Source: Chloroflexota bacterium (GTDB lineage: Bacteria > Chloroflexota > UBA5177 > JANWHV01). From it: a stretch of 7,276 nt of DNA. Positions within the stretch are counted from its first letter, which is position 1. Every line of letters begins with the position of its first letter. Under the pieces are notes generated by a model. The model saw only the letters and a list, made by a program, of their open reading frames with translations. It searched no databases and had not been told where the DNA came from. Position numbers and translations under genes: made by a program. Shown here piece after piece: positions 1 through 6,352 of this stretch. The stretch is from assembly GCA_028287725.1 (NCBI GenBank), contig JAQBPC010000026.1, positions 1 through 7,276 on the forward strand. Reading direction: 5' to 3'.

Positions 1-518
1 AGGTGCATGCCATTTTCACCCAGTTGGAAGAGCTGTTTCACGCGCAGGCAGCCGGAAAACTGCAGGATACGATCTTCCTTATGACGGCTGACCACGGCCA
101 GGTGGGGGCCGACCCGGCCAAGGCAATCTACCTCAACAGGACGATACCCGAGATCGGGCAGTGGATCGCCGCGAACCGGCGAGGGCAACTATTGGTCCCG
201 GCCGGTTCATGTAGAGATTTGTTCCTGCACATCCGACCCGAATATGTTGATAAAGCGCTCGCACGTTTACAAGAACATTTGGCTGGACGGGCCGAGGTGT
301 ATCGCGTGCGCGATTTCATCGACCAGGGCTTCTTCGGCAGCGAACCGCCGTCCGCCACGTTTTTGGCCAGGGTTGGCAACCTCGTTGTGCTGCCGTACGC
401 AGGGGAATCAGTCTGGTGGATTGAGCCTGGTCGCTTCATCCAGGACAAGCGTGGGCACCACGGCGGTCTCACGCCGCAAGAAATGGAGACGCATATCCTT
501 GCGCTGCCGTATGACTAA
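1..518 (+). CDS. Alkaline phosphatase superfamily hydrolase (nucleotide pyrophosphatase/phosphodiesterase-like), C-terminal part
   Basis: The reading frame is open to the left edge, so this is the C-terminal ~171 residues of a longer protein; the GTG at 3 is probably an internal valine, not the start. Two family signatures are visible. TADHGQ (codons beginning at base 84) is the metal-binding Asp-His pair typical of type I phosphodiesterases/nucleotide pyrophosphatases. RGHHGGLTPQEM, about 20 residues from the end, carries a second metal-binding His. The family uses two divalent metals, usually zinc, to hydrolyse phosphate mono- or diesters. The catalytic Thr/Ser and the other ligands would lie upstream of the window. 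Substrate and cellular location cannot be read from this part. The TAA stop overlaps the stop of the convergent gene on the other strand. I am confident of the superfamily but not of the substrate. Confidence 0.85.
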   Translation, partial: VHAIFTQLEELFHAQAAGKLQDTIFLMTADHGQVGADPAKAIYLNRTIPEIGQWIAANRRGQLLVPAGSCRDLFLHIRPEYVDKALARLQEHLAGRAEVYRVRDFIDQGFFGSEPPSATFLARVGNLVVLPYAGESVWWIEPGRFIQDKRGHHGGLTPQEMETHILALPYD

Positions 519-1006
519 TTGTTTGCGCCCTTACGTTCCTCGGCTTTACGCATGCGAGCCTTCATCTCGTTGAGAGAGCGCTCAATTTCGTCGGCCCGGC
601 GCATCGCGTCGTCGACCGACTGCTGGGCTTCGGCCGCCGCTTTATACGCGCGGTCGGAGTCCGACCGCCAATCGACGCCGGAAGTCGACGGATTGGCCGC
701 GGTCGCGGCTCGGGCTCGTTGCCTCTGAAGATAGGCCTCGCGCCCGCCGGCGGGCGTCGGGCATTGTACGCAAAGGCTTCCCTCTTTGGACCGCTTAGAG
801 CAATCGGGACACAGGAGGGCTCGACAGCGAATACAGCGATCGGCGCAGTGTGAGCACACTGCCTTGCCACAGCTCGGGCTACCGTCGTCGTGTGCTCCCG
901 CACAAACAGGCGTATTGACCGTCAGGCGCGAGCAGTTATTGCAACGCCATTGGCCATCCGTTGTGATCAATACGCCGGGAGTCTTAGTTTTTGTCGCGGC
1001 AGCCAT
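515..1006 (-). CDS. Cysteine-rich multi-zinc-ribbon protein with helical C-terminal tail, function unknown
   Basis: This 163-residue protein is not one I recognise. Residues 1-20 are short and basic/neutral. Residues 22-82 contain 12 cysteines: five CxxC pairs (22/25, 51/54, 58/61, 66/69, 79/82) plus Cys35 and Cys46, with His39 and His53 as extra possible ligands. That is enough to bind about three zinc ions in a ribbon or cross-brace (B-box/RING/FYVE-like) fold. After a Pro/Ala/Gly-rich linker (83-112), residues 115-160 are highly charged and Ala/Glu/Arg-rich with no proline, so probably a long helix or coiled coil. There is no signal peptide or membrane segment, so it should be cytoplasmic. 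The ATG at 1004-1006 is preceded by a purine-rich GGAAAGG at a usable distance. A role in protein or nucleic-acid binding is inference only. It is convergent with the hydrolase gene, with a 4-base stop overlap. Confidence 0.75.
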   Translation of the reverse strand: MAAATKTKTPGVLITTDGQWRCNNCSRLTVNTPVCAGAHDDGSPSCGKAVCSHCADRCIRCRALLCPDCSKRSKEGSLCVQCPTPAGGREAYLQRQRARAATAANPSTSGVDWRSDSDRAYKAAAEAQQSVDDAMRRADEIERSLNEMKARMRKAEERKGANN

Positions 1007-1615
1007 CTGCCTGCCTTTCCATGTCCTTGAGTCAGCCTTACCGGAATTATGCCGTAGGATTGTTCACAATGAAAGAACCAAACGGGCTTGTTTCTGCGTA
1101 GCCGGAAAATAATACCATTCCTTGCCTGGGCGATGCGTCAATAATGGTCGCATCCTGCGGCGGTGAATGCGGCGAGCGCGTCACCACAGACACCCACGTA
1201 GCCAAAACCAGTGCCATGTGACGCTCGCCGAAGTGGAACACATATTGGACGCAAGGGGTGGACAAGTGGAGGGCCGCCTGCCCGTTGTCGTGCTCGGCAT
1301 CGCATGCCCGTAGCTCTATCGGCATGTGCCGGGCCCAATCTCCGGGCACACAGCGGGGTCACTTCAGTGTACCTGAAACCCATGCGCAGGCCCCGCGTTG
1401 CCCGCAGCGATTTCTATACATGTTCGCTATCGAGAGGACATATGTCGCTCGTTAAAAGCAACATGTAACAGCTCGCCTGGCCCGTTGCGCTGCCGAGCCG
1501 TCCGGCGCCCTCTCATGCTGCCTCAGCGAATCAGTGCAGAAATCCACGAAGGTTACTGCCGCTCATCGCTATGAACCGGCGAGCGAGGTCTGGTCTCGCT
1601 GCTCAACCAGCAAGC
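1007..1615. other. Gene-free region rich in inverted repeats
   Basis: About 600 bases hold no open frame with recognisable protein features; the short frames present overlap one another on both strands and lack good ribosome-binding sites. It does hold inverted repeats. GATGCG/CGCATC lies at 1132-1137 and 1149-1154. A 13-bp stem with a 2-base bulge joins 1170-1184 to 1218-1230. A chain of alternative stems lies at 1296-1350, and AGCGAG/CTCGCT at 1582-1587 and 1595-1600. None is followed by a T-run, so they do not look like intrinsic terminators. The last is 16 bases upstream of the metal-binding gene's -35 and could be an accessory regulatory site. A non-coding RNA is possible but unproven. 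Confidence 0.5.
1046..1070 (-). promoter_or_regulatory. Possible promoter and operator of the zinc-ribbon gene
   Basis: On the minus strand a CATAAT hexamer (1046-1051, 5 of 6 matches to the -10 consensus) lies about 40 bases before the zinc-ribbon start codon. Just upstream of it is the inverted repeat ATTGT-TC-ACAAT (1059-1070). I cannot find a convincing -35 hexamer at 16-18 bases, so the promoter would be weak or activator-dependent. The repeat is short and could be chance. Confidence 0.3.
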
Positions 1616-1644
1616 TTGACGACCGCACTACCCGCTACTATGAT
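1616..1644 (+). promoter_or_regulatory. Sigma-70-type promoter of the metal-binding protein gene
   Basis: TTGACG (1616-1621, 5 of 6 to the -35 consensus) and TATGAT (1639-1644, 5 of 6 to the -10 consensus) are separated by exactly 17 bases. Transcription would begin near 1651, giving a leader of about 39 bases before the ATG at 1690. The -10 is overlapped by the Fur-type box, the classic arrangement for repression by steric block. Confidence 0.7.
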
Positions 1645-1671
1645 AAACATTATCAATGATAATGGTTCTCA
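1641..1671 (+). promoter_or_regulatory. Two tandem Fur-family operator boxes
   Basis: TGATAAACATTATCA (1641-1655) matches the 7-1-7 Fur inverted repeat TGATAAT-N-ATTATCA at 13 of 14 defined positions. A second, weaker copy (1657-1671, TGATAAT-G-GTTCTCA) matches at 12 of 14, starting 16 bases after the first. The segment ATTATCA-A-TGATAAT (1649-1663) is itself a perfect inverted repeat formed by the adjoining halves. The first box covers the -10 and the predicted start site, so metal-loaded repressor should shut the gene off when metal is plentiful. Fur, Mur (manganese) and Zur bind related sites, and the sequence cannot say which one acts here. Confidence 0.7.
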
Positions 1672-1689
1672 GAATTGGAGGATCCGCGC

Positions 1690-2637
1690 ATGCACCGCTC
1701 TAGCAGTACCTCTCGGCGCCGTCATCATCGCCTTGCCCGGTCGGTATGGTTGGCGGCGCTGCCGGTGGCGAGTCTGCTCGCGACCATGCAGCCGGCGGTT
1801 GCCGCTCCGTCGGTTGTGGTCAACGCGGTTGGCTCAACGAATGTCTATTCAGACGTGATCCAGCAGATTGGCGGTACGCATGTCTCCGTCGTCGGCATCC
1901 TCAGTAATCCAAACGGCGATCCCCATATATATGAATCGAGCACAGCGGACGCCGCGCTGGTGGCGCGGGCAACGCTGGTAGTGCAAAACGGTATCGGTTA
2001 CGACGCGTTCATCAACAAGCTCGAGGCGGCCTCCCCGAACGCCAGGAGGACCATGATCGACGTCGGCGCACGCCTTGGCTACAAGAATGGCGATAATCCA
2101 CATCTTTGGTACAACCCGGCAACCATGCCCAAGGTGGCTGCGTTCATAGCAGCGGAGCTATCCCGCCAGGATCCCGCGGACAAGCGACTGTTCGAGCGAA
2201 ATCTTCGTAGCTTCGATAACTCGCTAAAGCCCTGGGCTACCTTGATGAACACCATCAATAGTCAATATGGTGGGACACCGGTCGCTATTACGGAGCCTGT
2301 GTTCGGGTACGCTTTGGCGGCAATGGGTCTGGACGCACTGACACCACCCTCCTTCGCCCAAGCAATACAGCAAAGCAACGATCCATCGCCACAGGATGTG
2401 CAGGTCATGCAGGTCCTGCTTTCGCAGAATAAGGTGCGCTGCTTCTTTTACAACCAGCAGGTGGTTGCCCCGATCACCGCGAAACTCCTCGAGATGGCCC
2501 GCGCGCATCACGTGCCAATCGTCGGCGTCTATGAAACGAAGCCGCTGCACATGCAGTACCAGCAGTGGGTGCTTGCCGAGGCCCGGGCGACAGATCGTGC
2601 CCTCAGCCGGCATCTGTCCACGGAGCAGCTTCGCTAA
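1690..2637 (+). CDS. Zinc/manganese-type ABC transporter substrate-binding protein (ZnuA/TroA/PsaA family)
   Basis: This 315-residue exported protein should capture a divalent metal (Zn, Mn or possibly Fe) outside the inner membrane and hand it to an ABC permease. I chose the ATG at 1690 because GGAGGA (1677-1682) sits 7 bases before it; an in-frame TTG at 1675 has no such site. Residues 1-39 form a signal peptide with an Arg-rich start, a hydrophobic core (about 19-33) and an AVAA cleavage site. There is no lipobox cysteine. Family metal ligands are visible: His79 in DPHIYE, His138 in NPHLWYN, Glu202 in TEPVFGY, and probably Glu282 in VYETKP. The His-His-Glu set is closer to the four-ligand Mn-type proteins than to classic three-His ZnuA, and ZnuA's His-rich acidic loop is absent. 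No ATPase or permease gene adjoins it, so it must use partners encoded elsewhere. A double Fur-type operator lies in its promoter. Confidence 0.9.
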   Translation: MHRSSSTSRRRHHRLARSVWLAALPVASLLATMQPAVAAPSVVVNAVGSTNVYSDVIQQIGGTHVSVVGILSNPNGDPHIYESSTADAALVARATLVVQNGIGYDAFINKLEAASPNARRTMIDVGARLGYKNGDNPHLWYNPATMPKVAAFIAAELSRQDPADKRLFERNLRSFDNSLKPWATLMNTINSQYGGTPVAITEPVFGYALAAMGLDALTPPSFAQAIQQSNDPSPQDVQVMQVLLSQNKVRCFFYNQQVVAPITAKLLEMARAHHVPIVGVYETKPLHMQYQQWVLAEARATDRALSRHLSTEQLR

Positions 2638-3084
2638 CGCGGCGGCCCAGCCTGTTTGACCGATAAGCGGCGCGGCCTGAGGCTGCTGACGCCAGGCATT
2701 GATCTAGCAATCAGGTTTTAACCGCCAACCAGGTACGTGCTCGCAGGAACCTGGAAATCCACCACTGACGGCGTCATCCAAGACTGGGCACTCCTTTGGG
2801 GCGCCCGGTCGGAGATGGCGTCCGCGCATCCGCGCCATTATCTTCCGCCCGAACAGTAAGGTCGTGCCTCGGGCCACCCCGACCTAGCGACATCGTCCAC
2901 GCACATGGCGGGACGTGTTCTGCCTATCAGTCGTGACGGCAGACGCCGGCGGTGCCCCGGCGAGATCTTCCCCCTCGGCGGCCCGATCCCCATTCATCCC
3001 GAGTGAACGTACTATTATAAATATTGACTTTCACGTCGGAAGGCCCGATTTTCGCTCATCCGTACCTGCCCCCCAATGGCTACA
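2638..3084. other. Gene-free region with a series of small inverted repeats
   Basis: I find no supported gene here. An open frame from 2915 runs in phase into fabG, but its first 77 codons bear no resemblance to a ketoreductase and lie upstream of the proper start. Perfect or near-perfect stems occur at 2675-2697 (GCCT/AGGC plus GGC/GCC), 2729-2754 (CCAGGT/ACCTGG), 2815-2838 (ATGGCG/CGCCAT) and 2859-2885 (AGGTCG/CGACCT). There is also a 5-1-5 palindrome, TGACG-G-CGTCA, at 2766-2776. The first could be a weak 3' end for the metal-binding gene's mRNA, but no T-run follows. An AT-rich patch at 3011-3023 stands out from the surrounding GC-rich sequence. Confidence 0.5.
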
Positions 3085-3113
3085 TTGCGCGGTGCTGCAG
3101 GGCGTGTCATACT
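3085..3113 (+). promoter_or_regulatory. Candidate promoter of the fabG-fabD-fabF operon
   Basis: TTGCGC (3085-3090) and CATACT (3108-3113) are 17 bases apart, and a TG at 3105-3106 gives an extended -10. The predicted start near 3120 leaves a leader of about 26 bases before the GTG at 3146. Each hexamer is only a moderate match. A competing TTGACT at 3024-3029 lacks a convincing -10. Confidence 0.35.
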
Positions 3114-3145
3114 GTGCTAGTTTCCGAAGGGCAATTAAAACAAGA

Positions 3146-3901
3146 GTGACAACTGAACAATCTACTCCGCGCGTGGCTCTGGTAACCGGCGCCTCTCGAG
3201 GCATTGGACGGGCCATTGCGACCGCGCTCGCCGCATCCGGCCATGCCGTGTGCGTTAATTACCGCACGCAGGCCGATGCCGCGCAAGAAGTCGTCGACAC
3301 GATCGCGAAAGCCGGCGGCCGCGCCGTGGCCATACGCGGCGACGTCTCCAAGCGTGAGGATGTCGATGCACTGTTCCGGCAAGTGCAAGAGTCGCTTGGC
3401 GCCGTTACCGTGCTCGTGAACAACGCGGGCATTACGCGCGACACGCTGTTGCTGCGGCTGTCGGACGACGACTGGGATGCCGTGCTCGACACCAATCTGC
3501 GCGGCGCTTTCATGTGCACGAAGGCCGCGGTCCGCTCGATGATAAAGGCGCGCTGGGGACGCGTCATTAATATATCGTCGATCGTCGGCCTCATGGGAAA
3601 CCCTGGCCAGGCCAATTATGCGGCGGCCAAGGCGGGGATGATCGGTTTCACGCGCGCGGTGGCGCGCGAGGTCGCCAATCGAGGGGTCACGGTGAATGCC
3701 GTGGCGCCGGGGTACATCGCCACCGACATTACGGAAGATCTCCCGGCCGAGCTCAAGGCAAAAGTGCTCGAAGCCATTCCTGCGGGGCGCTTCGGTGAGC
3801 CGGAAGACGTTGCTGATGTGGTCGCATTTCTCGCGTCTGATTCTTCCCGGTACATTACAGGTCAAGTACTCAACGTGGATGGGGGTTTCGTTACGGCATG
3901 A
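3146..3901 (+). CDS. fabG: 3-oxoacyl-[acyl-carrier-protein] reductase FabG
   Basis: FabG reduces 3-oxoacyl-ACP to 3-hydroxyacyl-ACP with NADPH, the first reduction of each fatty-acid elongation cycle, in the cytoplasm. From the GTG at 3146 the protein is 251 residues, the usual family length. It has the Rossmann motif TGASRGIG (14-21), NNAG (92-95), the catalytic Asn117-Ser145-Tyr158-Lys162 tetrad (the last two in YAAAK), PGYIATD (188-194) and the C-terminal GGFVTA. The frame is open far upstream, but FabG homology begins only at about residue 9 of this start, so the longer version is rejected. The start is less certain than the identity: the nearest Shine-Dalgarno-like GAAGGG (3126-3131) is 14 bases away. 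Short-chain dehydrogenases are easily confused, but the full motif set and the fabD/fabF neighbours make FabG by far the best call. Its TGA overlaps the fabD start as ATGA. Confidence 0.93.
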   Translation: MTTEQSTPRVALVTGASRGIGRAIATALAASGHAVCVNYRTQADAAQEVVDTIAKAGGRAVAIRGDVSKREDVDALFRQVQESLGAVTVLVNNAGITRDTLLLRLSDDDWDAVLDTNLRGAFMCTKAAVRSMIKARWGRVINISSIVGLMGNPGQANYAAAKAGMIGFTRAVAREVANRGVTVNAVAPGYIATDITEDLPAELKAKVLEAIPAGRFGEPEDVADVVAFLASDSSRYITGQVLNVDGGFVTA

Positions 3902-4884
3902 TTACACCCACGCTCCGTCGCGGCGGCCAGCGCAAAAACGGCCGCGCCGTGTTCGTGTTCCCTGGGCAGGGGTCACAGTTCGTGGGCATGGGCCGCGACT
4001 TGTATGACGAGTCAGCCGCAGCGCGTCTCATTTTCGAACAAGCCAATGACGTCCTGGGTACGGACATCACCCGCATGTGCTTTGAAGGGCCCGAGGAGGA
4101 CCTCGAGCAGACCTATAACCAGCAGCCGAGTATTCTTACGGTAAGCGTGGCATGCCTCGCCGCATTGCGCGAGCGAGCCGGCGCGCTTGGTCGGCGGCTG
4201 AATCCCGCATTCGTAGCGGGCCATAGCATGGGCGAGTACAGTGCGTTGGTCGCCGCCGACGTGATGGACTTCGCGGATGCACTCCGCCTGGTTCGCGAAC
4301 GGGGGCGCCTGATGGAAGAGACGAGTGCGAAGTCCCCAGGTGGCATGGCCGCGGTGATCGGCCTGGACATGGCGACGTTGGAAGCGGTGGTGCATCGCGC
4401 ACGCGAAATCGGCGAGATCGCCCTGGCAAATATGAACAGCCCGTTGCAAACGGTCATCTCCGGTGAGCTCAGCGCCTTGCATCGGGCAATGGACCTGGCG
4501 CGGGAAGCCGGCGCACGGCGCGTTGCCCGCTTGAAAATCAGCATTGCCTCCCACTCGCCGTTGATGCAGCAGGCCGCGGCACAATTATCCGAGCGCCTTG
4601 CGGCCATCAATTTTCGCGAGCCGCGCATTCCCGTCGTCGCGAATATCACCGGCACGGTGCTGCACTCGGCGACGGAGATCAAGCGCGAGCTAGGCGAGCA
4701 GCTGTGCAAGCCCGTGCAATGGACGCGCTCTGTGCTCGAAATGACCAATCACGGCAGCCATACCTTCATTGAAATAGGCCCGGGTAACGTCCTTTCCGGG
4801 CTGATCAAGCGCATCGACAGCACGGTGCAGGTCCGTACCTATCGCGACGTCGACGTGCGCGCAATTTCCAAACGCGCACAATGA
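3898..4884 (+). CDS. fabD: Malonyl-CoA:ACP transacylase FabD
   Basis: FabD moves the malonyl group from CoA to acyl carrier protein, providing the extender unit for fatty-acid synthesis. The 328-residue protein has GQGSQ (23-27), the nucleophile elbow GHSMGEYSAL with Ser110, Arg135 exactly 25 residues later (the spacing of the malonyl-binding Arg in E. coli FabD), the NSPLQTVISG segment (180-189) and His219 in SHSPLM. Together these give the Ser-His pair plus the malonate-selecting Arg, so it should prefer malonyl units. The first ~15 residues are an extra basic tail before the usual VFVFPGQGSQ start. A purine run just before the ATG lies inside the end of fabG, and the ATGA overlap with fabG implies translational coupling. 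A polyketide-type acyltransferase is unlikely given the stand-alone form and the neighbours. Confidence 0.95.
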   Translation: MITPTLRRGGQRKNGRAVFVFPGQGSQFVGMGRDLYDESAAARLIFEQANDVLGTDITRMCFEGPEEDLEQTYNQQPSILTVSVACLAALRERAGALGRRLNPAFVAGHSMGEYSALVAADVMDFADALRLVRERGRLMEETSAKSPGGMAAVIGLDMATLEAVVHRAREIGEIALANMNSPLQTVISGELSALHRAMDLAREAGARRVARLKISIASHSPLMQQAAAQLSERLAAINFREPRIPVVANITGTVLHSATEIKRELGEQLCKPVQWTRSVLEMTNHGSHTFIEIGPGNVLSGLIKRIDSTVQVRTYRDVDVRAISKRAQ

Positions 4885-6137
4885 GCGTGGCGCCATCAAA
4901 CCCGGTAGTGATTACCGGGCTAGGAATCCTGTGCCCAGTGGGCATTGGCGTATCGGCGGTATGGGAGGCCATGCTGGCCGGTCGTTCGGGCGTCGCGCGG
5001 ATCACCCACTTCGATCCCAGCCCCTTTACGGTGCAGATTGCCGGCGAGGTCAAGGACTTCGATCCGTCGAACCTCGCCCCCGCCAAAGAGGTCCGGCGTA
5101 TGGACCGCTGCACCCAGCTCACGCTCGCCGCGGCCGTTCAGGCAATGGACGACGCGGGGCTCAGCCGCGATTCGGTCGATCCGGAGAAAACAGGTATCGT
5201 GATCGGATCCGCCGCCGGCGGTATCCAAACCCTGCTCGAGCAACATAAGGTGTTCCTGGAGCGTGGGGCACGCAGACTGAGCCCGTTCTTCATCCAGAAC
5301 ATGCTCGTCGACTCCGCGGCAGGGCAGGTCGCCATCTCGCTGGGCCTGCAGGGGCCGAACATGGCCGTTGTGTCTGCCTGTGCGACGGGCACGCAGGCCA
5401 TTGGCGAAGCCGCCGAGCTGATTCGGCGCGGCGATGCCGAGGTCGTGCTCGCCGGGGGCGCCGAGGCGCCAATCCACCCGCTGATCGTCGCGGGGTTCGG
5501 CGTGATGAACGCGCTGGCAAAAAACAATGAACAGCCGGAGCGCGCCTCCTCGCCGTTCACCCGCCGTCGCGACGGCTTCGTGCTCTCCGAAGGCGCCGCC
5601 GTCGTCGTGCTGGAGACACTTGAGCATGCTCAAGCGCGCGGCGCCCACATCTACGCGGAGGTGGGTGGCTATAGCGCCACCAATGATGCCTATGACATGG
5701 CCGCGGTCCCGGAAGACGGTCTGATGGCGGCGCAGGCGATGCGCCGGGCCGTGCGGCGCGCCGGCCTCGATCCTGAAGGCATCGACTACATCAACACGCA
5801 CGGCACCAGCACGCCTTTGAACGATTCGGCCGAGACGCGCGCGATCAAGGCTGTCTTCGGCGAGTATGCCTACCGTCTGGCCGTCAGCTCGACCAAGAGC
5901 ATGACCGGGCATATGATGGGCGCATCCGGCGCCGTGGAGACGGTCGTGTGCGCCCTGGCAATTCGCGACCAGATCGTGCCACCCACGATCAACCTCGATG
6001 ATCCCGACCCGGAGTGCGACCTCGATTACGTGCCGAATGTTGCGCGCCGCACGCCCGTGCGTGCGACCCTCTCTAACTCCTTCGGCCTTGGCGGCCACAA
6101 TGCCAGCATCGTGCTGAAGCAGCTGCCTGGTGGCTGA
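4881..6137 (+). CDS. fabF: 3-oxoacyl-[acyl-carrier-protein] synthase II FabF
   Basis: FabF condenses malonyl-ACP with a growing acyl-ACP, releasing CO2, and so lengthens the chain by two carbons. At 418 residues it is close to the E. coli length. The Cys-His-His triad is present: Cys167 in VSACATG, His307 in THGTSTPLND and His344 in GHMMGASGA, together with the conserved Lys339. The glycine-rich end NSFGLGGHN (399-407) has Phe401 at the gatekeeper position, with Leu where many FabF proteins have Phe (SFGFGGHN). The ATG is inside the ATGA overlap with fabD, and I see no Shine-Dalgarno sequence before it, so translation probably depends on ribosomes finishing fabD. KAS I (FabB) is less likely because of the neighbours and overall wording. 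No acpP gene lies before it, although that is the common arrangement. Confidence 0.95.
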   Translation: MSVAPSNPVVITGLGILCPVGIGVSAVWEAMLAGRSGVARITHFDPSPFTVQIAGEVKDFDPSNLAPAKEVRRMDRCTQLTLAAAVQAMDDAGLSRDSVDPEKTGIVIGSAAGGIQTLLEQHKVFLERGARRLSPFFIQNMLVDSAAGQVAISLGLQGPNMAVVSACATGTQAIGEAAELIRRGDAEVVLAGGAEAPIHPLIVAGFGVMNALAKNNEQPERASSPFTRRRDGFVLSEGAAVVVLETLEHAQARGAHIYAEVGGYSATNDAYDMAAVPEDGLMAAQAMRRAVRRAGLDPEGIDYINTHGTSTPLNDSAETRAIKAVFGEYAYRLAVSSTKSMTGHMMGASGAVETVVCALAIRDQIVPPTINLDDPDPECDLDYVPNVARRTPVRATLSNSFGLGGHNASIVLKQLPGG

Positions 6138-6352
6138 GTAGCGAGGCTCGGTCGAGCCGGCTTGGCAGTCCCAGGTTCCAATTATGCAGTACTCCAGCGC
6201 GCGCGTGTGCCGCAGGCGCCCATGGTCCAGCCGCATCAAGCCGCCGGCTCGGTTTCGTCGGAGGATGATTGCCGTGCGTCCGCGAACCACAGCCCGCTTC
6301 CTGAAGCTGGAGAATTGACACAGGTGCACGGCGGGTACTTTGTGATGCTGTC
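6138..6352. other. Gene-free spacer after fabF, with a small hairpin
   Basis: Just after the fabF stop, GGCTC/GAGCC (6145-6149 and 6154-6158, 4-base loop) could fold in the mRNA. It lacks a T-run and is too short to call an intrinsic terminator. Short open frames here show no family features. A perfect TTGACA lies at 6315-6320, but no good -10 follows at normal spacing; TACTTT at 6336 is 15 bases away and weak. Confidence 0.45.

Noticed and set aside
1442..1468. Eight-codon leader peptide ATG...TAA (MSLVKSNM) preceded by AGAGGA
   Set aside because: The ribosome-binding site is only 3 bases from the ATG, no promoter pairs with it, and there is no regulatory codon run, so it is probably chance.
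1047..1468. Several 80-100 codon frames on both strands between the zinc-ribbon and metal-binding genes
   Set aside because: They overlap one another, have no good ribosome-binding sites, are Arg/Pro/Cys-rich in the way random GC-rich DNA is, and match no family I know.
1675..1689. TTG start for the metal-binding protein
   Set aside because: It lies on the ribosome-binding site itself (GGAGGA at 1677-1682), which is ideally spaced for the ATG at 1690.
2915..3145. N-terminal extension of FabG by 77 codons
   Set aside because: The extra residues are unlike any ketoreductase, would make the protein far longer than the family, and include the candidate promoter; the GTG at 3146 gives the usual length.
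3107..3865. A 252-codon antisense frame opposite fabG
   Set aside because: Same shadow effect; it lacks recognisable domains and lies entirely opposite a well-supported gene.
6138..6165. Intrinsic terminator after fabF
   Set aside because: The GGCTC/GAGCC stem is only 5 bp and no T-run follows; listed only as a small hairpin.
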